This document shows, one piece after another, positions 42,085-50,267 of a stretch of 64,000 nt of DNA. The stretch's first letter is position 1. Every line of letters starts with the position of its first letter. Made by a program: the position numbers and the translations under genes. The stretch lies in contig NZ_CP022163.1 of the NCBI RefSeq assembly GCF_002305855.1, positions 2,852,292 to 2,916,291 on the forward strand, read 5' to 3'. Under the pieces are notes generated by a model. The model searched no databases. It had not been told where the DNA came from and saw only the letters and a program-made list of their open reading frames with translations. The stretch is from Melittangium boletus DSM 14713 (GTDB taxonomy: Bacteria; Myxococcota; Myxococcia; Myxococcales; Myxococcaceae).

Positions 42085-42540
42085 TCAGTTTCCGCTGTTG
42101 TGCGCGGGCAGGCTGCGAGGCGTGGAGAAGTTGCCCACGGGCCGCTCTTGCGGCTGATAGGGCGCGCTCGTGGGCGAAGACGAGGTGATGAGCCCCGAGC
42201 CCACCTCCACCGCGTAGAGGCCCTGGACCCAGACCCCCTTGGCATTGGCGCGTAAGGGCTTGCCCGTCCCCAGGTTGGGAGCCACGAGGGCCGCCATCTG
42301 GTCGGGGGGATAGGGTACGCGGAAGTCCTGCTTGAGCCAGAGCGCGTTGGCGCGGGAATCCGTCACCGCGCCCGAGCCCCCCATGGCGGAGCCTTCCGCC
42401 GGCGCCTGGGGCTGGTCGGGCAGGTAATCATCCTGGGGCATCATCGCCCATCGGCGTCCGAAGTCATCGCCACAGCCCGTGAGCAGTACCGCCCCGGCGA
42501 TCACGCCGAGCCCCGCCAGCTTCCATCCCATCTTGCGCAT
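42085..42540 (-). CDS. Small lipoprotein, unknown function (3 of 3 in tandem)
   Basis: 151 aa from ATG 42540 with GGGAGG 5 nt upstream. Lipobox LTGC (Cys23). Contains WAMMPQDDYLPDQPQAP and WVQGLYAVEVGSGL. First gene of the trio; a 180-nt gap separates it from the second. No domain recognised. Confidence 0.68.
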   Translation of the reverse strand: MRKMGWKLAGLGVIAGAVLLTGCGDDFGRRWAMMPQDDYLPDQPQAPAEGSAMGGSGAVTDSRANALWLKQDFRVPYPPDQMAALVAPNLGTGKPLRANAKGVWVQGLYAVEVGSGLITSSSPTSAPYQPQERPVGNFSTPRSLPAHNSGN

Positions 42541-42660
42541 ATGGCCTCCCGGGTCATCCCGTGAAGACAGGGATGGGCATGCGCGGAGGCCACGGGTAGC
42601 GGCGGTCAGACGGGCGAGGGCCAACGCCCGTCTGGAGAGCGAGCCGCCATCACGGGAACA

Positions 42661-43209
42661 TCACTCTTGGGACGCGCGCTTCTTCGCGGGGCTCTTGCGC
42701 GCGGGCTTGGGGGCGGGCGCTTCGGCTTCACCGCCCTGGAGGGCCTGGAGGATCTCGCTCACATGGCCCGCGACCTTCACCTTGGGCCACACGCGCACCA
42801 CGTCGCCGCCGGGGCCGATGAGGAAGGTGGCGCGGGTCACGCCCAGGAACTTGCGGCCGTACAACGACTTCTCACCCCAGACGCCATAGGCCTCGCACAC
42901 CCGGTGCTCTGGATCCGCGAGCAACGAGAAGGGCAGGGAGAACTTCGTGGCGAACTTCTGGTGGCTCTTGAGGTCGTCCGGAGACACGCCCAGCACCACG
43001 GCGCCGGCCGCCTGGAGCGCCGAGTGCTCATCCCGGAAATCACACGCCTCCTGCGTGCAGCCCGGGGTGTTGTCCTTGGGGTAGAAGTAGAGCACCACGT
43101 GCTGGCCCCGGAACTGGGCGAGCGTCACGTCGTGGCCGTGCTGATCCTGCAGGTGGAAGTCGGGAGCCGGGCTGTCGGGAGTGGGAAGGGCCATGGAGGG
43201 GAAGGTCAC
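42661..43209 (-). CDS. bcp: Thioredoxin-dependent peroxiredoxin, BCP type
   Basis: 182 aa. The GTG start at 43209 overlaps the stop of the upstream lipoprotein (GTGA), favouring it over the inner ATG at 43194. YFYPKDNTPGCTQEACDFRD gives the peroxidatic Cys51 and resolving Cys56, the atypical two-Cys BCP pattern. It reduces peroxides with electrons from thioredoxin. The C-terminal 30 residues are Lys/Ala-rich, longer than usual. Confidence 0.93.
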   Translation of the reverse strand: MTFPSMALPTPDSPAPDFHLQDQHGHDVTLAQFRGQHVVLYFYPKDNTPGCTQEACDFRDEHSALQAAGAVVLGVSPDDLKSHQKFATKFSLPFSLLADPEHRVCEAYGVWGEKSLYGRKFLGVTRATFLIGPGGDVVRVWPKVKVAGHVSEILQALQGGEAEAPAPKPARKSPAKKRASQE

Positions 43210-43547
43210 ATCGGATGGCCATGCTCGTCCAGGGAAGGTGAGCCCCCGTCCGGCTCATTGGGACGGGACAGGGGCCGGCGCGGCAGCTTCGTGCCGTGGA
43301 GTTGCTTGAGGGCGGCGATCCGCTTGTCCGCCTCGGGGCGGGCCTTGGAATCACGGGGAACGGCCTCGAACTCGGCGATGACGGCGTCCCAACCCGGGTC
43401 CGAGGGGGGCACCCCGCGCTCGACCAGGGCCAGGTAGGACGCCTGGGCGCGGGCGAGCTGTTCGGGACCCGCGTCGCGCTGACAGGCGGCCCCCAGGAGC
43501 AGCAGCAGCGCGAGCAGGGGGAGACAGGGGCGAGGGATGTCGGACAT
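43206..43547 (-). CDS. Small lipoprotein coupled to the peroxiredoxin
   Basis: 113 aa. AAGGAGG precedes ATG 43547. Lipobox GAAC (Cys22). The mature part is short and helical (DAVIAEFEAVPRDSKARPEADKRIAALKQLHG). Stop codon overlaps the bcp start, so the two are made together. No recognised domain. Confidence 0.7.
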   Translation of the reverse strand: MSDIPRPCLPLLALLLLLGAACQRDAGPEQLARAQASYLALVERGVPPSDPGWDAVIAEFEAVPRDSKARPEADKRIAALKQLHGTKLPRRPLSRPNEPDGGSPSLDEHGHPM

Positions 43548-43600
43548 GGACGAGCCTCCTTGCTGGCCTCGGGCGCGAAGGACGGATAGGGTGGACCCCC

Positions 43601-44248
43601 GTGCCGCCACTCTTCTTCGCATTCCTGTTCGGTCTCGGCCAGGGGCTGCTCCACGCGGTGGGGCCGGATCATTGTGCCGCCATGGCCACGCTTGGCACCC
43701 TGGGCCCGGCCCGGCGCCGAGCCACCCTGCTCGTGGCGCTGCGCTTCGCCATCGGCCACGCGGCGGTGCTCGCCAGCGTCGCCACCTTCTGCCTCATGAC
43801 GGGCGTGGTCCTGTCGGAGACCTTCGAGCGGTGGGCGGAGATCTTCGGAGGCGCGGTGCTGGTGGCGATCGCCATCGCCGCCTTCCTGTCGCCCAACGTG
43901 CTGCGCCACGGCCATCCGCACCTGCCAGGCCACACGCAGGAGCCGCACTCGCACCGGCATGAGCGGGTGACGACGGCGGCGGGCGCGCTCATGGCCTTCA
44001 GTGGCGTGCGCGCGCTGCTGCTCGCCCTGCCCCCGCTGCTCGTGGGCGGCAGCCTGCGGACGTCCGGGTGGACGTACCTGCCGGGCTTCGCGCTCGGCAT
44101 CCTCGTGGGCATGGGCGCGGTGGGGCTCGTGTTCGCCGAGGGCCTGGAGCGCATGGGCTCGCGCGTGGCCGAGCGGCTGCAGCGCTTCGTGGCCGCGGGC
44201 TCCGCGGCGCTCGGCCTGTTCTGGATCGTCAGCCGGCTCTCGGGTTAG
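43601..44248 (+). CDS. Nickel/cobalt-type membrane permease (HX4DH family)
   Basis: 215 aa, about six helices. The N-terminal helix carries HAVGPDH (His18-x4-Asp23-His24), the signature of NiCoT and RcnA-like transporters, and the middle loop is His-rich (HGHPHLPGHTQEPHSHRHE in pieces), a metal-binding feature. Import or efflux cannot be told. Starts at GTG 43601 and converges with the DUF4388 regulator, overlapping stops. Confidence 0.75.
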   Translation: MPPLFFAFLFGLGQGLLHAVGPDHCAAMATLGTLGPARRRATLLVALRFAIGHAAVLASVATFCLMTGVVLSETFERWAEIFGGAVLVAIAIAAFLSPNVLRHGHPHLPGHTQEPHSHRHERVTTAAGALMAFSGVRALLLALPPLLVGGSLRTSGWTYLPGFALGILVGMGAVGLVFAEGLERMGSRVAERLQRFVAAGSAALGLFWIVSRLSG

Positions 44249-45591
44249 TCGCGCCGCTCCAGGATGCCCAGGGCCAGGAGCGACACGAGGAAGCCCTGGA
44301 CGATGTGCTCCGGGCGCTGGGCCATGGCGAGCAGCTCCCCCACCGTGCGATTGCCATCCACCTTGGGCAGCAGCTCCGCCTCCCACTTCTCCAGCTGCAC
44401 CTCGTTGAGCGGATAGGCCGGGGCCCCGGCGGGGAACAGCCGCTCCTCGGGCCGCACCATGGTGCGCAGACGCTCCGGCTTGTAGAGCTTCTTGATGCCC
44501 CGGATGATGAGGTTGCCCGGGTGCACGTCCAGCTTGATGGACTCGGTGGTGGCCTTCTCCTTGAAGCTCATCACGTAGCTGCCGTCCTCCCACGCGAAGA
44601 GCGAGTAGATGATGGCCTTCACCTGCTGGCCCACGTAGTACATGCGCTCGGAGTCCTTGAGCAGGCCGCGCTCCACCAGCACATCCCCCGTGCGCCGCCC
44701 GCTCGCCGCCGCCGCGGCCGCGACCTCCTCGAGCTGCGCCGGGGAAATCTTCCCCACGCGCACCAGGAACGGTCCGAAGCGGTCCGCCATCAGGTTGGAC
44801 AGGGCGAAGACGGGGGTGCCGCGCTCGAAGTAGACGACCTTCTTCACCTGACCGCGCTGCACGCCCAGTTCGCCCGTCTCCTTCGCCAGGTAGAAGGCGG
44901 TGATGAGGGCGGGCAGGTTGTCCTGGAGCGCGCCCCGGCGGTTGCCCGCGGGCCTGGCCACGCCCGGAACCGGTGGCGCGGCGACTCGCGGCGCGGCGAC
45001 AGGCGAGGGAGGAGGCGGCGGCACGGGCGGAGCCGTGGGCGGCTTGGGCATCGGCGCGGCCGTGAGGTTGGCCCCGCGGATCTCCGTGGTGAGGTTGTCG
45101 CCCGTCACCTTGATGTAGCCCGTGAGCTCCAGCGGATCCTCGAAGCCCTCCTCGTCGACGTCGATGTCGAGCTCCACGTCGTCGAAGGAGCCCGTGCGGG
45201 GCACGGCCGCCGCGGCGTCCTGATCGCCGGGCAGGAGCTTGCGCACCGCGTCCAGCAGCAGCGTGGCGTCGAAGGGCTTCTCGAAATAGCCCGCGACCGC
45301 GTACTTCTGCCGGGCGTCCACGGCGTGCTTGCCGCCCTTGAAGACTCCGGTGATGAAGATGAGGGGGAGCTCGGGCTGGGTCTTGCGCAGCGTGTCCGCC
45401 AGCTGGTGACCCATCATGTCGGGCAGCAGCAGATCGATCACCGCGAGCGCGGGCGGGTGGTTTCGCGCGGATTCGATCGCGTGCGAACCCCGGCCCGAAC
45501 CCGACGCCTCATACCCCGCGTCTTCGAGGATTTGCACGAGCAGCGAGAGGAGTTCCGGGTTGTCATCGACGACGAGGATTCGGGGGGCCAT
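44245..45591 (-). CDS. Response regulator with DUF4388 domain
   Basis: 448 aa. A complete receiver at 1-125 (Asp9-Asp10, phosphoacceptor Asp53, Thr81, Lys105) is followed by an acidic Pro-rich linker and a C-terminal DUF4388-type (PATAN-like) domain of about 240 residues (LPALITAFYLAKETGELGV; GKISPAQLEEVAAAAAA; FAWEDGSYVMSFKE; GNRTVGELL). Such proteins are frequent in myxobacteria, where they act in motility and signalling complexes. No cognate kinase here. Confidence 0.88.
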   Translation of the reverse strand: MAPRILVVDDNPELLSLLVQILEDAGYEASGSGRGSHAIESARNHPPALAVIDLLLPDMMGHQLADTLRKTQPELPLIFITGVFKGGKHAVDARQKYAVAGYFEKPFDATLLLDAVRKLLPGDQDAAAAVPRTGSFDDVELDIDVDEEGFEDPLELTGYIKVTGDNLTTEIRGANLTAAPMPKPPTAPPVPPPPPSPVAAPRVAAPPVPGVARPAGNRRGALQDNLPALITAFYLAKETGELGVQRGQVKKVVYFERGTPVFALSNLMADRFGPFLVRVGKISPAQLEEVAAAAAASGRRTGDVLVERGLLKDSERMYYVGQQVKAIIYSLFAWEDGSYVMSFKEKATTESIKLDVHPGNLIIRGIKKLYKPERLRTMVRPEERLFPAGAPAYPLNEVQLEKWEAELLPKVDGNRTVGELLAMAQRPEHIVQGFLVSLLALGILERRD

Positions 45592-45704
45592 CGGACGTAC
45601 ACCCTAGTCACAAGCCCGGTGCCCGTGAAGTGATTGTCTCCCCAATGATGCATCCCGCTGACTGGACGGCTAGGTTGGAGGCCGCTGGAGCCCCGAAAGC
45701 CCCC

Positions 45705-46055
45705 ATGAAGCACACCCCCTTCTCCCGCCGTCTCTTGCCTTGCCTCGCACTCGCCCTGTGCCTGCTCGCCCCCCGTGTGGGCCGGGCCCAGGATGGAGGC
45801 ACCTTCCCACCTGACGCATCGGTGGGCGGCGAGGTGCCCGAGCTCCCGGAGGACGAGGACAACGTGGGGCGTCCCGGAGGCTCCTGCCGCAGCACCTCGG
45901 ACTGCACGACGCGCTTCAGTTGCTCGCAAGGCACCTGCCGCTACACGGGCATTCGCGAGGCGGAGCGCGTGGGGTGCCTGTTCGGCCCAGCGGACACCCT
46001 GGCCCTGGTGGGCATGGGCCTGGTCGTGGCGCGTCGGCGCCGGGAGGAAGAATGA
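45705..46055 (+). CDS. Secreted protein with MYXO-CTERM-like sorting tail
   Basis: 116 aa. A Sec signal (LLPCLALALCLLAPRVGRAQ) is followed by an acidic segment and a Cys-rich core (SCRSTSDCTTRFSCSQGTCR). The C-terminus is Gly-Cys, a hydrophobic stretch (LALVGMGLVVA) and RRRREEE, the shape of myxobacterial C-terminal sorting signals that leave a lipid-linked cysteine. Its TGA overlaps the methyltransferase ATG (ATGA), so they are translated together. Confidence 0.7.
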   Translation: MKHTPFSRRLLPCLALALCLLAPRVGRAQDGGTFPPDASVGGEVPELPEDEDNVGRPGGSCRSTSDCTTRFSCSQGTCRYTGIREAERVGCLFGPADTLALVGMGLVVARRRREEE

Positions 46056-47092
46056 GGCTGGGGCTCAAGGCGGACAACCTGCTGGAGCGTTTCGCGGACT
46101 GGCTCAACCTGGCGCCCCAACCCCTGGCCCACGCCTTCTTCGGGATGATGGCGTCGCGCACGCTGATGGCGGGCGAGCGGCTGGGGATATTCGCGGCGCT
46201 CGCGGACGGCTCGGCGACGGTGGAGGAGCTGGCGGCGCGGTTGTCCCTGGCGCCCGAGGGCACGCGCGCGCTGATGGAGGCCCTGGAGGCGTGCGAGGCG
46301 GTGGAGCGCAAGAAGGGCCGCTTCCGGATGGCGGACCGGGCCCGGCGCTGGTTGGATCCGCGCTCCTCCCAGTACGTGGGCGGCTTCCTCGACTTCAACT
46401 ACACGCAGTGGGAGTGGTGGAGCCAGTTGGAGCAGGCCGTGCGCTCGGGCGAGGCGGTGGACATCCACCAGTTCGATCCCGAGGATCCGCGCTGGCGCTC
46501 CTACATCCTCGCCATGTTCCAGATGGCGAGGCTGAGCGCGCCCGAGGTGGCCCGGGCGATTCCGCTCCCCCGGGGCGCGCGCGAGGTGTTGGACCTGGGA
46601 GGCGCGCACGGCTGGTTCGCCGCGGAGCTGTGCCGCCGCAACCGGGGGCTGCACGCCACGGTGCTGGATCTGGAGGGGAGCGTGCGGGTGGGGCGGGAGA
46701 TCATCGCCCAGGCGGGGCTGGCGCATCAGGTGACGCATCGGGCGGGGGACATCCTCACCTCGGAGCTGGGAGGCCCCTACGACGCGGTGCTGTTGTTCCA
46801 GGTGGTGCACCACCTGTCGCCCGCGCAGAACGTGGCCATCCTGCGCCGGGCCCGGGCGGCGCTCACACCCAAGGGGACGCTCGCGGTGCTGGAGTACCTG
46901 CGCGAGGACGAGGAGAAGCCACCGAGCGCCGCGCCGCTCATCGGCCTGCACTACTACCTGACGTCGAAGGCGTCGGCGTACACACCCGCGGCGATGGAGG
47001 GCTTCCTGGAAGACGCGGGCTTCCGCATCGAGAGCGCGAAGCCCATGCGCCACGTGCCGCTGCAGACGCTCATCATCGCCCGGCCGGATTGA
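46052..47092 (+). CDS. SAM-dependent O-methyltransferase (COMT/CrtF-like)
   Basis: 346 aa. An N-terminal winged-helix dimerisation part (LGIFAALADGSATVEELAARL) precedes a class I methyltransferase with VLDLGGAHGWFAAEL (motif I), VLDLEG (acidic motif) and LFQVVHHLSP. Typical of methyltransferases that modify small phenolic or polyketide hydroxyls. Coupled to a surface protein gene rather than to a biosynthetic operon. Substrate unknown. Confidence 0.82.
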   Translation: MRLGLKADNLLERFADWLNLAPQPLAHAFFGMMASRTLMAGERLGIFAALADGSATVEELAARLSLAPEGTRALMEALEACEAVERKKGRFRMADRARRWLDPRSSQYVGGFLDFNYTQWEWWSQLEQAVRSGEAVDIHQFDPEDPRWRSYILAMFQMARLSAPEVARAIPLPRGAREVLDLGGAHGWFAAELCRRNRGLHATVLDLEGSVRVGREIIAQAGLAHQVTHRAGDILTSELGGPYDAVLLFQVVHHLSPAQNVAILRRARAALTPKGTLAVLEYLREDEEKPPSAAPLIGLHYYLTSKASAYTPAAMEGFLEDAGFRIESAKPMRHVPLQTLIIARPD

Positions 47093-47104
47093 CGCGCGCC
47101 CTCC

Positions 47105-47659
47105 TCAGGGGCCCGGCACACCACCATCGAGCGGGGATGAAGGCCTGGCGCTCCGCTCGGCGCGAACATGCAATCGTCCCGGCACGCTTCCGTTCTCCGC
47201 CCTGAGCTGGAGTTCGGCTTCGAAGCATTCCGGCGGCTGCTTTCCCGTGAGGTGTTCATCGAACAAGGAGAAGTGCACGTCGGTGCCGTACCAATAGCCG
47301 GGGGTCAGCGTCAGCAGTTCGTCTCGCCGGGGAGGTTCGGGAAAAGAGTCCACCTCGAGGAAGTCGATCGGCTGGTGCGCGACACAATCCACGATGGACT
47401 TCAGCTCAACCGACACATTTTCCACGAGCCGTTTGTCGAGGGTCAATGAGCCCTCCTTGACGCCCACGAGCAAACGCCCCGACAGGCTCTCACCATCGAA
47501 TTCCATGTTCTGCAATTCCAGCACCGCGCGAGCGGATGAATTCCCTTCGGGAGAAACGGCTCCATCACCATCCGCTTGACGAAAGAACGGGAAGAGCGTG
47601 CACGCCGAGAGGGAAAACAGAAGCACGACCGAGCCCAAACTCAAACGAGTCACTTGCAT
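47105..47659 (-). CDS. Lipoprotein, unknown function
   Basis: 184 aa from ATG 47659 with GGGGAG 7 nt upstream. Lipobox LSAC (Cys20). The remaining beta-rich domain has VLELQNMEFDGESLSGRLLVG and two cysteines (IVDCVA; PECFE). Not recognised. Lower GC than the neighbours. Converges on the methyltransferase across 12 nt. Confidence 0.68.
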   Translation of the reverse strand: MQVTRLSLGSVVLLFSLSACTLFPFFRQADGDGAVSPEGNSSARAVLELQNMEFDGESLSGRLLVGVKEGSLTLDKRLVENVSVELKSIVDCVAHQPIDFLEVDSFPEPPRRDELLTLTPGYWYGTDVHFSLFDEHLTGKQPPECFEAELQLRAENGSVPGRLHVRAERSARPSSPLDGGVPGP

Positions 47660-47857
47660 TGCAGACTCCCCTTCTCGCCGGGGACATTCCCACCCTCGCC
47701 GTGACTCCATCTCAGAACACGGGGAGCGGCACAACCCACGAACGAGAGACTTCCAGTCCAGACGAGCCACAGCGCGGTCAGAGCCCGGCCCGCTCTCCGC
47801 GGCTCCTGAACCGCCATGGATGCTTTCCTTTTGTCGATTACTCGTCCGTGAGAATGC

Positions 47858-48772
47858 TTACGCGAGACCGTAGCGGAGCGCGTCCTCCCCCACCTGGGTG
47901 ATGGCGGCATCGCCCTCGCTCCGTCCGTAGAGCAGCAGCGTGACGCCATAGAGCAAGGCCCGGAAGCGCGCCCGATCCCAGGTCGCGTCATCGATCGAGC
48001 CATAGGCCTCGCGGAACACACCGCGCGCCTCGGGAGGCAGGAAACTGAAGACAATCATCAAATCAACGGCGGGATCTCCCAGGTGGATGTCTCCCCAGTC
48101 GAGCACCCCCGTCAGCGTGTGGGTCTCATCGACGAGCAGGTGCCTCGCGTAGAGATCCCCATGAGCCCAACGGGCTCGCCCCGTCCACGGAGGCGTATCC
48201 ACCAGACCCGAGACCCAGGCTCGCACCGCGGCGGCCCCCACGTTCGGAACGAGGGCCTCCAGCCGCTCGAGCCGTTCGAGGAGCACGGGCATCCGCTCGC
48301 GAAGGTTCGCGCGGCCGGCCTCGTCCATGGGGCCTTGAGCCAGGTCCTCATCCCCCACAGGCGCCCCATGCAAGGCCGCCAGGAACCGTCCGAGCGGCGC
48401 GGCCGCGCGCAACCGCTGCTCGTCCGTCCACGTCACGGCGCACGCGGTGACGCCGGGCAATCGCGCGTAGCCCGCGAACGGATAGGGGTAGTTCCCCGCA
48501 GGAGGGCCGTGCCAGACCGGCTCGGGGATGCGCAGCGGCAGGTGCGGCGCCAGCCGAGGGAGGATACGCACCTCGTTGTCCATCAGGCTCGCGGCGACCC
48601 GCCGGCGGGGAAAGCGGAACACCCACTGCCCGTTCACCGTGTACGCGGTGTTGTCCCAGCCCGACCCCAGCAACTCCATCCGTACCGGGGCCAGCTCCGG
48701 GTAACGCCCCTCCACGAGACGAGCGGCGTCCTCCTCGGTCAGTTCGACATCTGCATCCCACACCCGCGACAT
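47858..48772 (-). CDS. Aminoglycoside-phosphotransferase-like kinase
   Basis: 304 aa. WAHGDLYARHLLV (catalytic loop) and GVLDWGDIHLGDPAVD (metal motif) define the APH/choline-kinase fold; GSGWDNTAYTVN is the nucleotide loop. The ATG at 48772 is chosen: GGAGG lies 6 nt upstream, whereas the earlier ATG 48778 would abut it with no spacing. It phosphorylates a small hydroxyl compound; antibiotic resistance is only one option. Confidence 0.85.
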   Translation of the reverse strand: MSRVWDADVELTEEDAARLVEGRYPELAPVRMELLGSGWDNTAYTVNGQWVFRFPRRRVAASLMDNEVRILPRLAPHLPLRIPEPVWHGPPAGNYPYPFAGYARLPGVTACAVTWTDEQRLRAAAPLGRFLAALHGAPVGDEDLAQGPMDEAGRANLRERMPVLLERLERLEALVPNVGAAAVRAWVSGLVDTPPWTGRARWAHGDLYARHLLVDETHTLTGVLDWGDIHLGDPAVDLMIVFSFLPPEARGVFREAYGSIDDATWDRARFRALLYGVTLLLYGRSEGDAAITQVGEDALRYGLA

Positions 48773-48913
48773 GTGCATCCTCCCAAACCCCCATCATAGA
48801 GGAGCGCCGTGTCCGCCCGCTTCCCAACCGAACATCCGGGGTTCCAGTCCATGAGGAGGGCGAATGCGGCACTCCCCTTTTCCTGGCTGCGCTACCCTCC
48901 GAGGTGTCCCACC

Positions 48914-50254
48914 ATGGCCACCCCGGCATTGAACCCACCTCCGACGCCCGACGTCTCCCCGCTCACCGTCGAACTGGAAGGTGTTCTCGCGCGCACGAAC
49001 ACGCTCCATGAAGGGCTCGTGCGGCTGCTGAAACGCCGGCCCCACCTGCTTCCCGCCGCCGTGGGTTGGAGCCTCAAGGGCCCGGCCTTCCTGCGCGCAC
49101 AGGTGGCACGGCACGTGGATCTGGACGTGGCGCGGCTGCCCTACGACGAGGCGCTGGTTTCCCGACTCACCGAGGAGAAGTCCCGTGGCCGCCGCATCGT
49201 GCTGGCGACGGTCGCGGACCGGCGCGTGGCCGAGGCGGTGGCCGCGCACCTGGGGTTCTTCGATCAGGTTCTCGCGAGCGATGGCGAGCGGGCGATGACC
49301 GGCCCCCACCGCACGGCCCGGCTGCGCGAGACGCTGGGCGAGCCCCACGAGGAGGCGCGCCCCCTGCACGCGGCCCGGCCCCTGCCGCGCACCCTGCTCA
49401 AGGCCCTGCGCGTGCACCAATGGGCCAAGAACGTGCTCGTCTTCGTGCCGCTCATGGCCGCGCACAAGCTGACCCATGTGCCGCTGCTCATCCAGGCATT
49501 GCTGGGCTTCATCGCGTTCAGCCTGTGCGCCTCGAGCGTCTACGTCCTCAACGATCTGCTGGACCTGGACTCGGACCGCAAACATCCGAGCAAGCGGCGG
49601 CGGCCCTTCGCCTCGGGAGACCTGCCCATCCGCGCGGGGCCCTGGCTGGGAATGGGCCTGCTCGGAGCGGGCGCGGCGGTGGCGATGCTGCTGCCTCGTG
49701 AATTCCTCGCCCTGCTCGCCACCTACTACACCATCACCCTCGCCTACTCGTTCTACCTCAAGCAGGTGGTGATGATGGACGTGCTGGTGCTCGCGGGGTT
49801 GTACACGGTGCGCATCTTCGGCGGCGCGCTCGCGGTGGGAGTGCCCACGTCGAGCTGGCTGCTCACCTTCTCCATGTTCATCTTCCTGTCGCTCGCGCTC
49901 GTCAAGCGGCTGAGCGAGGTGCGGCGGCTGCGCCTGGCGAACGAGTCGGCGGCGCCCGGGCGAGGGTACGTGGCGGGAGACTACGAGCAGCTGTCCGCGT
50001 CGGGCGTGGCGAGCGGCTATCTGGCCGTATTGGTGCTCGCGCTCTACATCACCAGCAAGGAAGTCACGGTGCTCTACAGCCACCCCGAGCGCCTGTGGCT
50101 GCTCTGTCCGGTGATGTTGTACTGGGTGGGGCGGGTGTGGCTGCTCGCGCACCGGGGCGAGGTGAACGAGGATCCGCTCGTGTTCGCGCTCAAGGACAAG
50201 GTGAGCTACGCGGTGGGAGCCATCGCCGCGGGCATCCTGCTGCTCGCAGCGTGA
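48914..50254 (+). CDS. UbiA-type phosphoribosyltransferase for decaprenyl phosphate, HAD-like N-domain
   Basis: 446 aa. Residues 15-140 resemble a HAD phosphatase but with ELEG in place of DxDG, so probably inactive. The UbiA part (about 165-446, some nine helices) has the motif YVLNDLLDLDSDRKHPSKRRRP, typical of the enzyme that makes decaprenylphosphoryl-5-phosphoribose from polyprenyl phosphate and PRPP. First of three genes matching the DPA pathway: 13 nt to the DprE1-like gene. Integral membrane. Confidence 0.85.
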   Translation: MATPALNPPPTPDVSPLTVELEGVLARTNTLHEGLVRLLKRRPHLLPAAVGWSLKGPAFLRAQVARHVDLDVARLPYDEALVSRLTEEKSRGRRIVLATVADRRVAEAVAAHLGFFDQVLASDGERAMTGPHRTARLRETLGEPHEEARPLHAARPLPRTLLKALRVHQWAKNVLVFVPLMAAHKLTHVPLLIQALLGFIAFSLCASSVYVLNDLLDLDSDRKHPSKRRRPFASGDLPIRAGPWLGMGLLGAGAAVAMLLPREFLALLATYYTITLAYSFYLKQVVMMDVLVLAGLYTVRIFGGALAVGVPTSSWLLTFSMFIFLSLALVKRLSEVRRLRLANESAAPGRGYVAGDYEQLSASGVASGYLAVLVLALYITSKEVTVLYSHPERLWLLCPVMLYWVGRVWLLAHRGEVNEDPLVFALKDKVSYAVGAIAAGILLLAA

Positions 50255-50267
50255 GGGAGGACGAGGC

